Part shown: piece after piece, positions 1 through 13,672 of the stretch
How the letters are laid out: the number at the start of each line of letters is the position of its first letter
How positions within the stretch are numbered: position 1 is the first letter of the stretch
From: Megachile rotundata
Taxonomy: Eukaryota; Arthropoda; Insecta; Hymenoptera; Megachilidae
Assembly (NCBI RefSeq): GCF_050947335.1
Contig: NW_027473350.1
Coordinates: 434,001-498,000, forward strand
Direction of reading: 5' to 3'
DNA length: 64,000 bases
The notes under the pieces: model-generated
What the model saw: the letters and a program-made list of their open reading frames with translations, nothing else
What the model was told of the DNA's origin: nothing
Database searches by the model: none
Program-made: the position numbers and the translations under genes

Positions 1-221
1 ATCACAATCATACAATCACAATCATACAATCACAATCATACTATCACAATCATACAATCATAATCATACAATCACAGTCATACAATCACAATCGTACAAT
101 CACAGTCATACAATCACAATCTTACAATCACAATCGTACTATCACAATCACACAATCACAATCATACAATCACAATCATACAATCACAATCATACAATCA
201 CAATCATACAATCACAATCAT

Positions 222-907
222 GCAATCACAATCATACAATCATAATCATACAATGACAATCATACAATTACAATCATACAATCACAATCATACAATCACA
301 ATCATAAGATCACAATCATACAATCACAATCACACAATCACAATCATACAATCACAATCATACAATCACAATCATACAATCACAATCATACAATCGCAAG
401 CATACAATCACAATCATACAATCATAATCATACGATCACAATCATACAATCACAATCATAGAACCACAATCAGACAATCACAATCATACAATCACAATCA
501 TACAATCACAATCATACAATCACAATCATACAATCACAATCATACAATCACAATCATGCAATCACAATCATACAATCATAATCATACAATGACAATCATA
601 CAATTACAATCATACAATCACAATCATACAATCACAATCATACAATCACAATCATAAGATCACAATCATACAATCACAATCACACAATCACAATCATACA
701 ATCACAATCATACAATCACAATCATACAATCACAATCATACAATCGCAAGCATACAATCACAATCATACAATCATAATCATACAATCACAATCATACAAT
801 CACAATCATAGAACCACAATCAGACAATCACAATCATACAATCACAATCATACAATCACAGTCATACAATCACAGTCATACAGTCACTATCATACTATCA
901 CAATCAT
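222..907. repeat. Local tandem duplication of about 25 units
   Basis: Two successive copies of the same variant string are visible. The gcaatc unit lies at 222 and 558 (336 bp apart). The aagatc unit lies at 306 and 656, and the agaacc unit at 460 and 810 (both 350 bp apart). The spacing changes by exactly one 14-bp unit between markers, so one copy gained or lost a unit after duplication. The copies differ by point changes, for example acgatc near 432 against acaatc near 782. Outer limits are uncertain because consensus units flank them. Confidence 0.8.
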
Positions 908-2041
908 ACAATCACAATCATGCAATCACAATCATACAATCATAATCAGACAATGACAATCATACAATCGCAATCATACAATCACAATCATACAATCACA
1001 ATCATAGAACCACAATCAGACAATCACAATCATACAATCACAATCATACAATCACAATCATACAATCACAATCATACAATCACAATCATACAATCACAAT
1101 CATACAATCACAATCATACAATCACAGTCATACAATCACAGTCATACAATCACTATCATACTATCACAATCATACAATCACAATCATACAATCGCAATCT
1201 TACAATCGCAGTCATACAATCGCAATCATACAATCACAATCACACAATCACAATCATACAATCACAATCTTCCAGACACAGTCATACAATCACAATCATA
1301 CAGTCACAATCATACTATCGCAATCATACAATCACAATCATACCATCACAATCATACAATCACAACCATACAATCATAATCATACAATCACAATCATACC
1401 ATCATAATCATACAATCACAATCATACAATCGCAATCATACAATCGCAATCATACAATCACAATCATACTATCGCAATCATACAATCACAATCATACCAT
1501 CACAATCATACAATTACAATCATACAATCACAATCATACAATCACAATCATAAGATCACAATCATACAATCACAATCATACAATCACAATCAAACACTCA
1601 CAATCATTGAATCACAATCATACAATCACAATCATACGATCACAATCATACAATTACTACTATACAATCACAATCATACAAAAACAATCTTACAATCACA
1701 ATCATACAATCACAATCATACAATCACAATCATGCAATCACAATCATACAATCACAATCATACAATCAAAATCATACAATCACAATCATACAATCACAAT
1801 CGTGCAATCACTGTCATACAATCGCAATCATACAATCGCAATCATACAATCACAATCATACAATCACAATCATACAATCGCAAGCATACAATCACAATCA
1901 TACAATCACAATCATACAATCGCAATCATACAATTACAATCTCCCAAATACAATCATACAATCACAATCAAACAATCACAATCATACTACCGCAATCATA
2001 CAATCACAATCAGACCATCACAATCATACAATTACAATCAT

Positions 2042-2054
2042 CAATCACAATCAT
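2042..2054. repeat. 13-bp unit (1-bp deletion), first copy
   Basis: After the acaattacaatcat unit the sequence reads caatcacaatcat, lacking the leading A of the 14-mer. This shifts the unit phase from 12 to 11 modulo 14. The same deletion recurs in the same variant context at 5583-5595 and 12498-12510, so it is one ancestral event copied by block duplication. Confidence 0.95.
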
Positions 2055-3314
2055 ACAATCACAATCATACAATCAAAATCATACAATCGCAATCATACTA
2101 TCACAATCATGCAATCACAATCATACAATCACAATCATACAATCACAATCATACAATCACAATCATACTATCACAATCATACAATCACAATCATGCAATC
2201 ACAATCATACAATCACAATCATACAATCACAATCATACAATCACAATCATACAATCACAATCATACAATCACAATCATACAATCACAATCATAGAACCAC
2301 AATCAGACAATCACAATCATACAATCACAATCGTACAATCACAATCATACAATCACAATCATACAATCACAATCATACAATCACAATCATACAATCACAA
2401 TCATACAATTACAATCATACAATCACAATCATACAATCACAATCGTGCAATCACAATCATACAATCGCAATCATACAATCGCAATCATACAATCACAATC
2501 ATACAATCACAATCATACAATCACAATCATACAATCACAATCATACAATCACAATCAAACAATCACAATCATACTACCGCAATCATACAATCACAATCAT
2601 ACCTTCACAATCATACAATTACAATCATACAATCACAATCATACAATCATAATCATACAATCAAAATCATACAATCGCAATCATACTATCACAATCATAC
2701 AATCAAAATCATACAATCACAATCATACAATCACAATCATGCAATCACAATCATACAATCACAATCATACAATCACAATCATACAATCACAATCATACTA
2801 TCACAATCATACAATCACAATCATGCAATCACAATCATACAATCACAATCATACAATCACAATCATACAATCACAATCATACAATCACAATCATACAATC
2901 ACAATCATACAATCACAATCATACAATCACAATCATACAATCACAATCATAGAACCACAATCAGACAATCACAATCATACAATCACAATCGTACAATCAC
3001 AATCATACAATCACAATCATACAATCACAATCATACAATCACAATCATACAATCACAATCATACAATCACAATCATACAATCATAATCATATAATCACAA
3101 TCATACAATCACAATCATACTATCGCAATCATACAATCACAATCATACCATCACAATCATACAATTACAATCATACAATCACAATCATACAATCACAATC
3201 ATAAGATCACAATCATACAATCACAATCATACAATCACAATCATACAATTACAATCACACAATCACAATCATACAATCACAATCATACAATCACAATCAT
3301 ACAATCGCAATCAT

Positions 3315-3356
3315 ACAATTACTATCTCCAAAATACAATATCCCAAATACAATCAT
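3315..3356. repeat. Divergent three-unit module (tctcc/caaaatac/cccaaatac), representative
   Basis: Three adjacent units depart strongly from consensus but keep 14-bp length. The first is acaattactatctc (or acaattacaatctc), the second caaaatacaatatc and the third ccaaatacaatcat. The module is usually preceded by acaatcgcaatcat and followed by acaatcagaatcat. Other copies start at 3623, 3987, 6856, 7164, 7528 and 8928, and several dozen more follow through 62259. A related two-unit form (acaattacaatctc then ccaaatacaatcat), for example at 7738 and 10566, lacks the middle unit. It is a useful marker for aligning higher-order blocks. No function can be assigned. Confidence 0.9.
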
Positions 3357-4154
3357 ACAATCAGAATCATACAATCACAATCATACAATCACAATCATAC
3401 AATCACAATCATACTATCACAATCATACAATCAGAATCATACATTCACAAACATAAAACCACAATCAGACAATCACAATCATACCATCACCATCATACAA
3501 TCACAATCATACAATCATAATCATACAATAACAATCACACAATCACAATCATAAGATCACAATCATACAATCACAATCATACAATCACAATCATACAATC
3601 ACAATCATACAATCGCAATCATACAATTACAATCTCCAAAATACAATATCCCAAATACAATCATACAATCAGAATCATACAATCACAATCATACAATCAC
3701 AATCATACAATCACAATCATACTATCACAATCATACAATCATAATCATACAATGACAATCATACAATCACAATCATACAATCACAATCATACAATCACAA
3801 TCATACAATCACAATCATACAATCACAATCATACATTCACAATCATAAAACCACAATCAGACAATCACAATCATACCATCACCATCACACAATCACAATC
3901 ATACAATCATAATCATACAATTACAATCACACAATCACAATCATACAATCACAATCATACAATCACAATCATACAATCGCAATCATACAATTACTATCTC
4001 CAAAATACAATATCCCAAATACAATCATACAATCAGAATCATACAATCACAATCATACAATCACAATCATACAATCACAATCATACTATCACAATCATAC
4101 AATCAGAATCATACAATCACAATCATACAATCGCAAGCATACAATCACAATCAT

Positions 4155-7100
4155 ACAATCACAATCATACAATCACAATCATACAATCACAATCATAAGA
4201 TCACAATCATACAATCACAATCACACAATCACAATCATACAATCACAATCATACAATCACAATCATACAATCACAATCATACAATCGCAAGCATACAATC
4301 ACAATCATACAATCATAATCATACAATCACAATCATACAATCACAATCATAGAACCACAATCAGACAATCACAATCATACAATCACAATCATACAATCAC
4401 AATCATACAATCACAGTCATACAGTCACTATCATACTATCACAATCATACAATCACAATCATGCAATCACAATCATACAATCATAATCAGACAATGACAA
4501 TCATACAATCGCAATCATACAATCACAATCATACAATCACAATCATAGAACCACAATCAGACAATCACAATCATACAATCACAATCATACAATCACAATC
4601 ATACAATCACAATCATACAATCACAATCATACAATCACAATCATACAATCACAATCATACAATCACAGTCATACAATCACAGTCATACAATCACTATCAT
4701 ACTATCACAATCATACAATCACAATCATACAATCGCAATCTTACAATCGCAGTCATACAATCGCAATCATACAATCACAATCACACAATCACAATCATAC
4801 AATCACAATCTTCCAGACACAGTCATACAATCACAATCATACAGTCACAATCATACTATCGCAATCATACAATCACAATCATACCATCACAATCATACAA
4901 TCACAACCATACAATCATAATCATACAATCACAATCATACCATCATAATCATACAATCACAATCATACAATCGCAATCATACAATCGCAATCATACAATC
5001 ACAATCATACTATCGCAATCATACAATCACAATCATACCATCACAATCATACAATTACAATCATACAATCACAATCATACAATCACAATCATAAGATCAC
5101 AATCATACAATCACAATCATACAATCACAATCAAACACTCACAATCATTGAATCACAATCATACAATCACAATCATACGATCACAATCATACAATTACTA
5201 CTATACAATCACAATCATACAAAAACAATCTTACAATCACAATCATACAATCACAATCATACAATCACAATCATGCAATCACAATCATACAATCACAATC
5301 ATACAATCAAAATCATACAATCACAATCATACAATCACAATCGTGCAATCACTGTCATACAATCGCAATCATACAATCGCAATCATACAATCACAATCAT
5401 ACAATCACAATCATACAATCGCAAGCATACAATCACAATCATACAATCACAATCATACAATCGCAATCATACAATTACAATCTCCCAAATACAATCATAC
5501 AATCACAATCAAACAATCACAATCATACTACCGCAATCATACAATCACAATCAGACCATCACAATCATACAATTACAATCATCAATCACAATCATACAAT
5601 CACAATCATACAATCAAAATCATACAATCGCAATCATACTATCACAATCATGCAATCACAATCATACAATCACAATCATACAATCACAATCATACAATCA
5701 CAATCATACTATCACAATCATACAATCACAATCATGCAATCACAATCATACAATCACAATCATACAATCACAATCATACAATCACAATCATACAATCACA
5801 ATCATACAATCACAATCATACAATCACAATCATAGAACCACAATCAGACAATCACAATCATACAATCACAATCGTACAATCACAATCATACAATCACAAT
5901 CATACAATCACAATCATACAATCACAATCATACAATCACAATCATACAATCACAATCATACAATCACAATCATACAATCACAATCGTGCAATCACAATCA
6001 TACAATCGCAATCATACAATCGCAATCATACAATCACAATCATACAATCACAATCATACAATCACAATCATACAATCACAATCATACAATCACAATCAAA
6101 CAATCGCAATCATACTACCGCAATCATACAATCACAATCATACCTTCACAATCATACAATTACAATCATACAATCACAATCATACAATCATAATCATACA
6201 ATCAAAATCATACAATCGCAATCATACTATCACAATCATACAATCAAAATCATACAATCACAATCATACAATCACAATCATGCAATCACAATCATACAAT
6301 CACAATCATACAATCACAATCATACAATCACAATCATACTATCACAATCATACAATCACAATCATGCAATCACAATCATACAATCACAATCATACAATCA
6401 CAATCATACAATCACAATCATACAATCACAATCATACAATCACAATCATACAATCACAATCATACAATCACAATCATACAATCACAATCATACAATCACA
6501 ATCATAGAACCACAATCAGACAATCACAATCATACAATCACAATCGTACAATCACAATCATACAATCACAATCATACAATCACAATCATACAATCACAAT
6601 CATACAATCACAATCATACAATCATAATCATATAATCACAATCATACAATCACAATCATACTATCGCAATCATACAATCACAATCATACCATCACAATCA
6701 TACAATTACAATCATACAATCACAATCATACAATCACAATCATAAGATCACAATCATACAATCACAATCATACAATCACAATCATACAATTACAATCACA
6801 CAATCACAATCATACAATCACAATCATACAATCACAATCATACAATCGCAATCATACAATTACTATCTCCAAAATACAATATCCCAAATACAATCATACA
6901 ATCAGAATCATACAATCACAATCATACAATCACAATCATACAATCACAATCATACTATCACAATCATACAATCAGAATCATACATTCACAATCATAAAAC
7001 CACAATCAGACAATCACAATCATACCATCACCATCATACAATCACAATCATACAATCATAATCATACAATAACAATCACACAATCACAATCATAAGATCA

Positions 7101-7695
7101 CAATCATACAATCACAATCATACAATCACAATCATACAATCACAATCATACAATCGCAATCATACAATTACAATCTCCAAAATACAATATCCCAAATACA
7201 ATCATACAATCAGAATCATACAATCACAATCATACAATCACAATCATACAATCACAATCATACTATCACAATCATACAATCATAATCATACAATGACAAT
7301 CATACAATCACAATCATACAATCACAATCATACAATCACAATCATACAATCACAATCATACAATCACAATCATACATTCACAATCATAAAACCACAATCA
7401 GACAATCACAATCATACCATCACCATCACACAATCACAATCATACAATCATAATCATACAATTACAATCACACAATCACAATCATACAATCACAATCATA
7501 CAATCACAATCATACAATCGCAATCATACAATTACTATCTCCAAAATACAATATCCCAAATACAATCATACAATCAGAATCATACAATCACAATCATACA
7601 ATCACAATCATACAATCACAATCATACTATCACAATCATACAATCAGAATCATACAATCACAATTATACAATCGCAAGCATACAATCACAATCAT
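4155..7695. repeat. Higher-order block A, copy 2 (3,541 bp)
   Basis: This is the tandem partner of 614-4154. It carries the 13-bp unit at 5583-5595 and the aagatc units at 4197, 6744 and 7094. Compared with copy 1 it has one extra consensus unit before the agaacc unit at 6506 and one fewer after it (126 bp against 140 bp to the ataatc unit at 6632), so overall length is restored. Matching to copy 1 ends by 7724, where copy 2 enters an acaatcgcaatcat / acaattacaatctc module instead of consensus units leading to aagatc. Confidence 0.9.
5583..5595. repeat. 13-bp unit (1-bp deletion), second copy
   Basis: The unit caatcacaatcat occurs in the same context as 2042-2054, exactly 3,541 bp downstream. 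It shifts the phase from 11 to 10 modulo 14. Confidence 0.95.
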
Positions 7696-10600
7696 ACAAT
7701 CACAATCATACAATCACAATCATACAATCGCAATCATACAATTACAATCTCCCAAATACAATCATACAACCACAATCATACAATCACAATCATACAATCA
7801 CAATCATACTATCACAATCATACAATCACAATCATGCAATCACAATCATACAATCATAATCAGACAATGACAATCATACAATCACAATCATACAATCACA
7901 ATCATACAATCACAATCATAGAACCACCATCAGACTATCACAATCATACAATCACAATCATACAATCACAATCATACAATCACAGTCATACAATCACAGT
8001 CATACAATCACTATCATACTATCACAATCATACAATCACAATCATACAATCGCAATCATACAATCGCAGTCATACAATCGCAATCATACAATCACAATCA
8101 CACAATCACAATCATACAATCACAATCTTCCAGTCACAGTCATACAATCACAATCATACAGTCACAATCATACTATCGCAATCATACAATCACAATCATA
8201 CCATCACAATCATACAATCACAACCATACAATCATAATCATACAATCACAATCATACCATCATAATCATACAATCACAATCATACAATCGCAATCATACA
8301 ATCGCAATCATACAATCACAATCATACAATCACAATCATACAATCATAATCATATAATCACAATCATACAATCACAATCATACTATCGCAATCATACAAT
8401 CACAAACATACCATCACAATCATACAATTACAATCATACAATCGCAATCATACAATCACAATCATAAGATCACAATCATACAATCACAATCACACAATCA
8501 CAATCATACAATCACAATCATACAATCACAATCATACAATCACAATCATACAATCACAATCATACAATCACAATCATAGAACCACAATCAGACAATCACA
8601 ATCATACAATCACAATCATACAATCACAATCATACAATCACAATCATACAATCACAGTCATACAATCACTATCATACTATCACAATCATACAATCACAAT
8701 CATGCAATCACAATCATACAATCATAATCAGACAATGACAATCATACAATCACAACCATACAATCACAATCATACAATCACAATCATAAAACCACAATCA
8801 GACAATCACAATCATACCATCACCATCATACAATCACAATCATACAATCATAATCATACAATTACAATCACACAATCACAATCATACAATCACAATCATA
8901 CAATCACAATCATACAATCGCAATCATACAATTACTATCTCCAAAATACAATATCACAAATACAATCATACAATCAGAATCATACAATCACAATCATACA
9001 ATCACAATCATACAATCACAATCATACTATCACAATCATACAATCAGAATCATACAATCACAATCATACAATCGCAAGCATACAATCACAATCATACAAT
9101 CACAATCATACAATCACAATCATACAATCGCAATCATACAATTACAATCTCCCAAATGCAATCATACAACCACAATCATACAATCACAATCATACAATCA
9201 CAATCATACTATCACAATCATACAATCACAATCAAGCAATCACAATCATACAATCATAATCAGACAATGATAATCATACAATCACAATCATACAATCACA
9301 ATCATACAATCACAATCATACAATCACAATCATAGAACCACCATCAGACTATCACAATCATACAATCACAATCATACAATCACAATCATACAATCACAGT
9401 CATACAATCACAGTCATACAATCACTATCATACTATCACAATCATACAATCACAATCATACAATCGCAATCATACAATCGCAGTCATACAATCGCAATCA
9501 TACAATCACATTCACACAATCACAATCATACAATCACAATCTTCCAGTCACAGTCGTACAATCACAATCATACAGTCACAATCATACTATCGCAATCATA
9601 CAATCACAATCATACCATCACAATCATACAATCACAACCATACAATCATAATCATACAATCACAATCATACCATCATAATCATACAATCGCAATCATACA
9701 ATCTCAATCATACAATCGCAATCATACATTCACAATCATACAATCATAATCATACAATCATAATCATACAATCACAATCATACAATCACAATCATAGAAC
9801 CACAATCAGACAATCACAATCATACCATCACAATCATACAATCACAATCATACAATCACAATCATACAATCGCAATCATACAATTACAATCTCCAAAATA
9901 CAATATCCCAAATACAATCATACAATCACAATCATACAATCACAATCATAAGATCACAATCATACAATCACAATCATACAATCACAATCATACAATCACA
10001 ATCATACAATCGCAATCATACAATTACAATCTCCAAAATACAATATCCCAAATACAATCATACAATCAGAATCATACAATCACAATCATACAATCACAAT
10101 CATACAATCACAATCATACTATCACAATCATACAATCATAATCATACAATGACAATCATACAATCACAATCATACAATCACAATCATACAATCACAATCA
10201 TACATTCACAATCATAAAACCACAATCAGACAATCACAATCATACCATCACCATCATACAATCACAATCATACAATCATAATCATACAATTACAATCACA
10301 CAATCACAATCATACAATCACAATCATACAATCACAATCATACAATCGCAATCATACAATTACTATCTCCAAAATACAATATCCCAAATACAATCATACA
10401 ATCAGAATCATACAATCACAATCATACAATCACAATCATACAATCACAATCATACTATCACAATCATACAATCAGAATCATACAATCACAATCATACAAT
10501 CGCAAGCATACAATCACAATCATACAATCACAATCATACAATCACAATCATACAATCGCAATCATACAATTACAATCTCCCAAATACAGTCATACAACCA

Positions 10601-11545
10601 CAATCATACAATCACAATCATACAATCACAATCATACTATCACAATCATACAATCACAATCATGCAATCACAATCATACAATCATAATCAGACAATGACA
10701 ATCATACAATCACAATCATACAATCACAATCATACAATCACAATCATAGAACCACCATCAGACTATCACAATCATACAATCACAATCATACAATCACAAT
10801 CATACAATCACAGTCATACAATCACAGTCATACAATCACTATCATACTATCACAATCATACAATCACAATCATACAATCGCAATCATACAATCGCAGTCA
10901 TACAATCGCAATCATACAATCACAATCACACAATCACAATCATACAATCACAATCTTCCAGTCACAGTCATACAATCACAATCATACAGTCACAATCATA
11001 CTATCGCAATCATACAATCACAATCATACCATCACAATCATACAATCACAACCATACAATCATAATCATACAATCACAATCATACCATCATAATCATACA
11101 ATCGCAATCATACAATCGCAATCATACATTCGCAATCATACATTCACAATCATACAATCATAATCATACAATCATAATCATACAATCACAATCATACAAT
11201 CACAATCATAGAACCACAATCAGACAATCACAATCATACCATCACAATCATACAATCACAATCATACAATCACAGTCATACAATCACTATCATACTATCA
11301 CAATCATACAATCACAATCATAGAACAACAATCAGACAATCACAATCATACAATCACAATCGTACAATCACAATCATACAATCACAGTCATACGATCACA
11401 GTCATACAATCACAATCATACTATCACAATCATACAATCACAATCATACAGTCACAATCATACTATCGCAATCATACGATCACAATCATACCATCACAAT
11501 CATACAATCACAACCATACAATCAGAATCATACAATCACAACCAT
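7696..11545. repeat. Mosaic array segment with an internal repeat 2,828 bp apart
   Basis: There is no gene in this segment; it is a mosaic of variant modules. The stretch from the two-unit tctccc marker at 7738 to about 8265 recurs from 10566 to about 11093, exactly 202 units away, and the two translate identically over 143 codons. It includes the agaaccaccatcag unit followed by actatcac, and the acaatcacaatctt / ccagtcacagtcat pair. The part from about 8.35 to 9.85 kb recurs near 61.7-63.2 kb. From about 11.1 to 11.5 kb the string is a short patchwork with acaatcacaaccat and acaatcagaatcat units. An acaatctcaatcat unit near 9700 is rare in the window. Confidence 0.8.
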
Positions 11546-13672
11546 ACAATCACAATCATACAATCACAATCATACAATCACAGTCATACAATCACAGTCA
11601 TACAATCACTATCATACTATCACAATCATACAATCACAATCATACAATCGCAATCTTACAATCGCAGTCATACAATCGCAATCATACAATCACAATCACA
11701 CAATCACAATCATACAATCACAATCTTCCAGACACAGTCATACAATCACAATCATACAGTCACAATCATACTATCGCAATCATACAATCACAATCATACC
11801 ATCACAATCATACAATCACAACCATACAATCATAATCATACAATCACAATCATACCATCATAATCATACAATCACAATCATACAATCGCAATCATACAAT
11901 CGCAATCATACAATCACAATCATACTATCGCAATCATACAATCACAATCATACCATCACAATCATACAATTACAATCATACAATCACAATCATACAATCA
12001 CAATCATAAGATCACAATCATACAATCACAATCATACAATCACAATCAAACACTCACAATCATTGAATCACAATCATACAATCACAATCATACGATCACA
12101 ATCATACAATTACTACTATACAATCACAATCATACAAAAACAATCTTACAATCACAATCATACAATCACAATCATACAATCACAATCATGCAATCACAAT
12201 CATACAATCACAATCATACAATCAAAATCATACAATCACAATCATACAATCACAATCGTGCAATCACTGTCATACAATCGCAATCATACAATCGCAATCA
12301 TACAATCACAATCATACAATCACAATCATACAATCGCAAGCATACAATCACAATCATACAATCACAATCATACAATCGCAATCATACAATTACAATCTCC
12401 CAAATACAATCATACAATCACAATCAAACAATCACAATCATACTACCGCAATCATACAATCACAATCAGACCATCACAATCATACAATTACAATCATCAA
12501 TCACAATCATACAATCACAATCATACAATCAAAATCATACAATCGCAATCATACTATCACAATCATGCAATCACAATCATACAATCACAATCATACAATC
12601 ACAATCATACAATCACAATCATACTATCACAATCATACAATCACAATCATGCAATCACAATCATACAATCACAATCATACAATCACAATCATACAATCAC
12701 AATCATACAATCACAATCATACAATCACAATCATACAATCACAATCATAGAACCACAATCAGACAATCACAATCATACAATCACAATCGTACAATCACAA
12801 TCATACAATCACAATCATACAATCACAATCATACAATCACAATCATACAATCACAATCATACAATCACAATCATACAATCACAATCATACAATCACAATC
12901 GTGCAATCACAATCATACAATCGCAATCATACAATCGCAATCATACAATCACAATCATACAATCACAATCATACAATCACAATCATACAATCACAATCAT
13001 ACAATCACAATCAAACAATCACAATCATACTACCGCAATCATACAATCACAATCATACCTTCACAATCATACAATTACAATCATACAATCACAATCATAC
13101 AATCATAATCATACAATCAAAATCATACAATCGCAATCATACTATCACAATCATACAATCAAAATCATACAATCACAATCATACAATCACAATCATGCAA
13201 TCACAATCATACAATCACAATCATACAATCACAATCATACAATCACAATCATACTATCACAATCATACAATCACAATCATGCAATCACAATCATACAATC
13301 ACAATCATACAATCACAATCATACAATCACAATCATACAATCACAATCATACAATCACAATCATACAATCACAATCATACAATCACAATCATACAATCAC
13401 AATCATACAATCACAATCATAGAACCACAATCAGACAATCACAATCATACAATCACAATCGTACAATCACAATCATACAATCACAATCATACAATCACAA
13501 TCATACAATCACAATCATACAATCACAATCATACAATCACAATCATACAATCATAATCATATAATCACAATCATACAATCACAATCATACTATCGCAATC
13601 ATACAATCACAATCATACCATCACAATCATACAATTACAATCATACAATCACAATCATACAATCACAATCAT
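11546..13672. repeat. Higher-order block A, copy 3 (partial)
   Basis: This segment matches block A copy 2 at an offset of 6,915 bp. Anchors are acaatcacagtcat at 11574 (copy 2: 4659), the 13-bp unit at 12498 (5583) and agaacc at 13421 (6506). The copy starts inside block A, because the acaatcacaaccat unit at 11532 has no counterpart. After agaacc it holds 10 units before the ataatc unit at 13561, as in copy 1, whereas copy 2 holds 9. The match to this part of block A ends at the aagatc unit at 13673, which continues as the later aagatc of copy 2 (7094) instead of the earlier one (6744). Confidence 0.88.
12498..12510. repeat. 13-bp unit (1-bp deletion), third copy
   Basis: The unit caatcacaatcat in the block A context shifts the phase from 10 to 9 modulo 14. 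It is the third and last copy of this deletion in the window. Confidence 0.95.

Larger units (their letters stand above)
614..4154. repeat. Higher-order block A, copy 1 (3,541 bp)
   Basis: This block matches the next 3,541 bp almost unit for unit. Anchors are the aagatc units at 656, 3203 and 3553 (copy 2: 4197, 6744, 7094), the 13-bp unit at 2042 (copy 2: 5583) and the acaatcgcaagcat unit at 4127 (copy 2: 7668). The length is 253 units minus one base, the missing base being the 1-bp deletion in the 13-bp unit. The left limit falls between the acaatt unit at 600, absent from copy 2, and aagatc at 656. Differences include acaatcacagtcat near 850 against consensus in copy 2. Variable-copy consensus runs lie at either side of the agaacc unit at 2951. 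Confidence 0.9.

Noticed and set aside
920..3094. Open frame of 724 codons on the + strand, with a near-copy at 4461-6635
   Set aside because: It is the 14-bp repeat read through: a 14-residue cycle with no domain, no upstream signals and the same peptide in the other frames. It ends only where a variant unit places a stop in frame.
3315..3356. Insertion of a transposon fragment or other foreign sequence at the divergent tctcc module
   Set aside because: The module stays in the 14-bp phase and each of its units can be derived from the consensus by substitutions, with no target-site duplication or length gain.
12063..13556. Open frame of 497 codons on the + strand
   Set aside because: It is the third copy of the same repeat string, reading through the array. 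The start is a TTG in a variant unit, not a supported initiation site.
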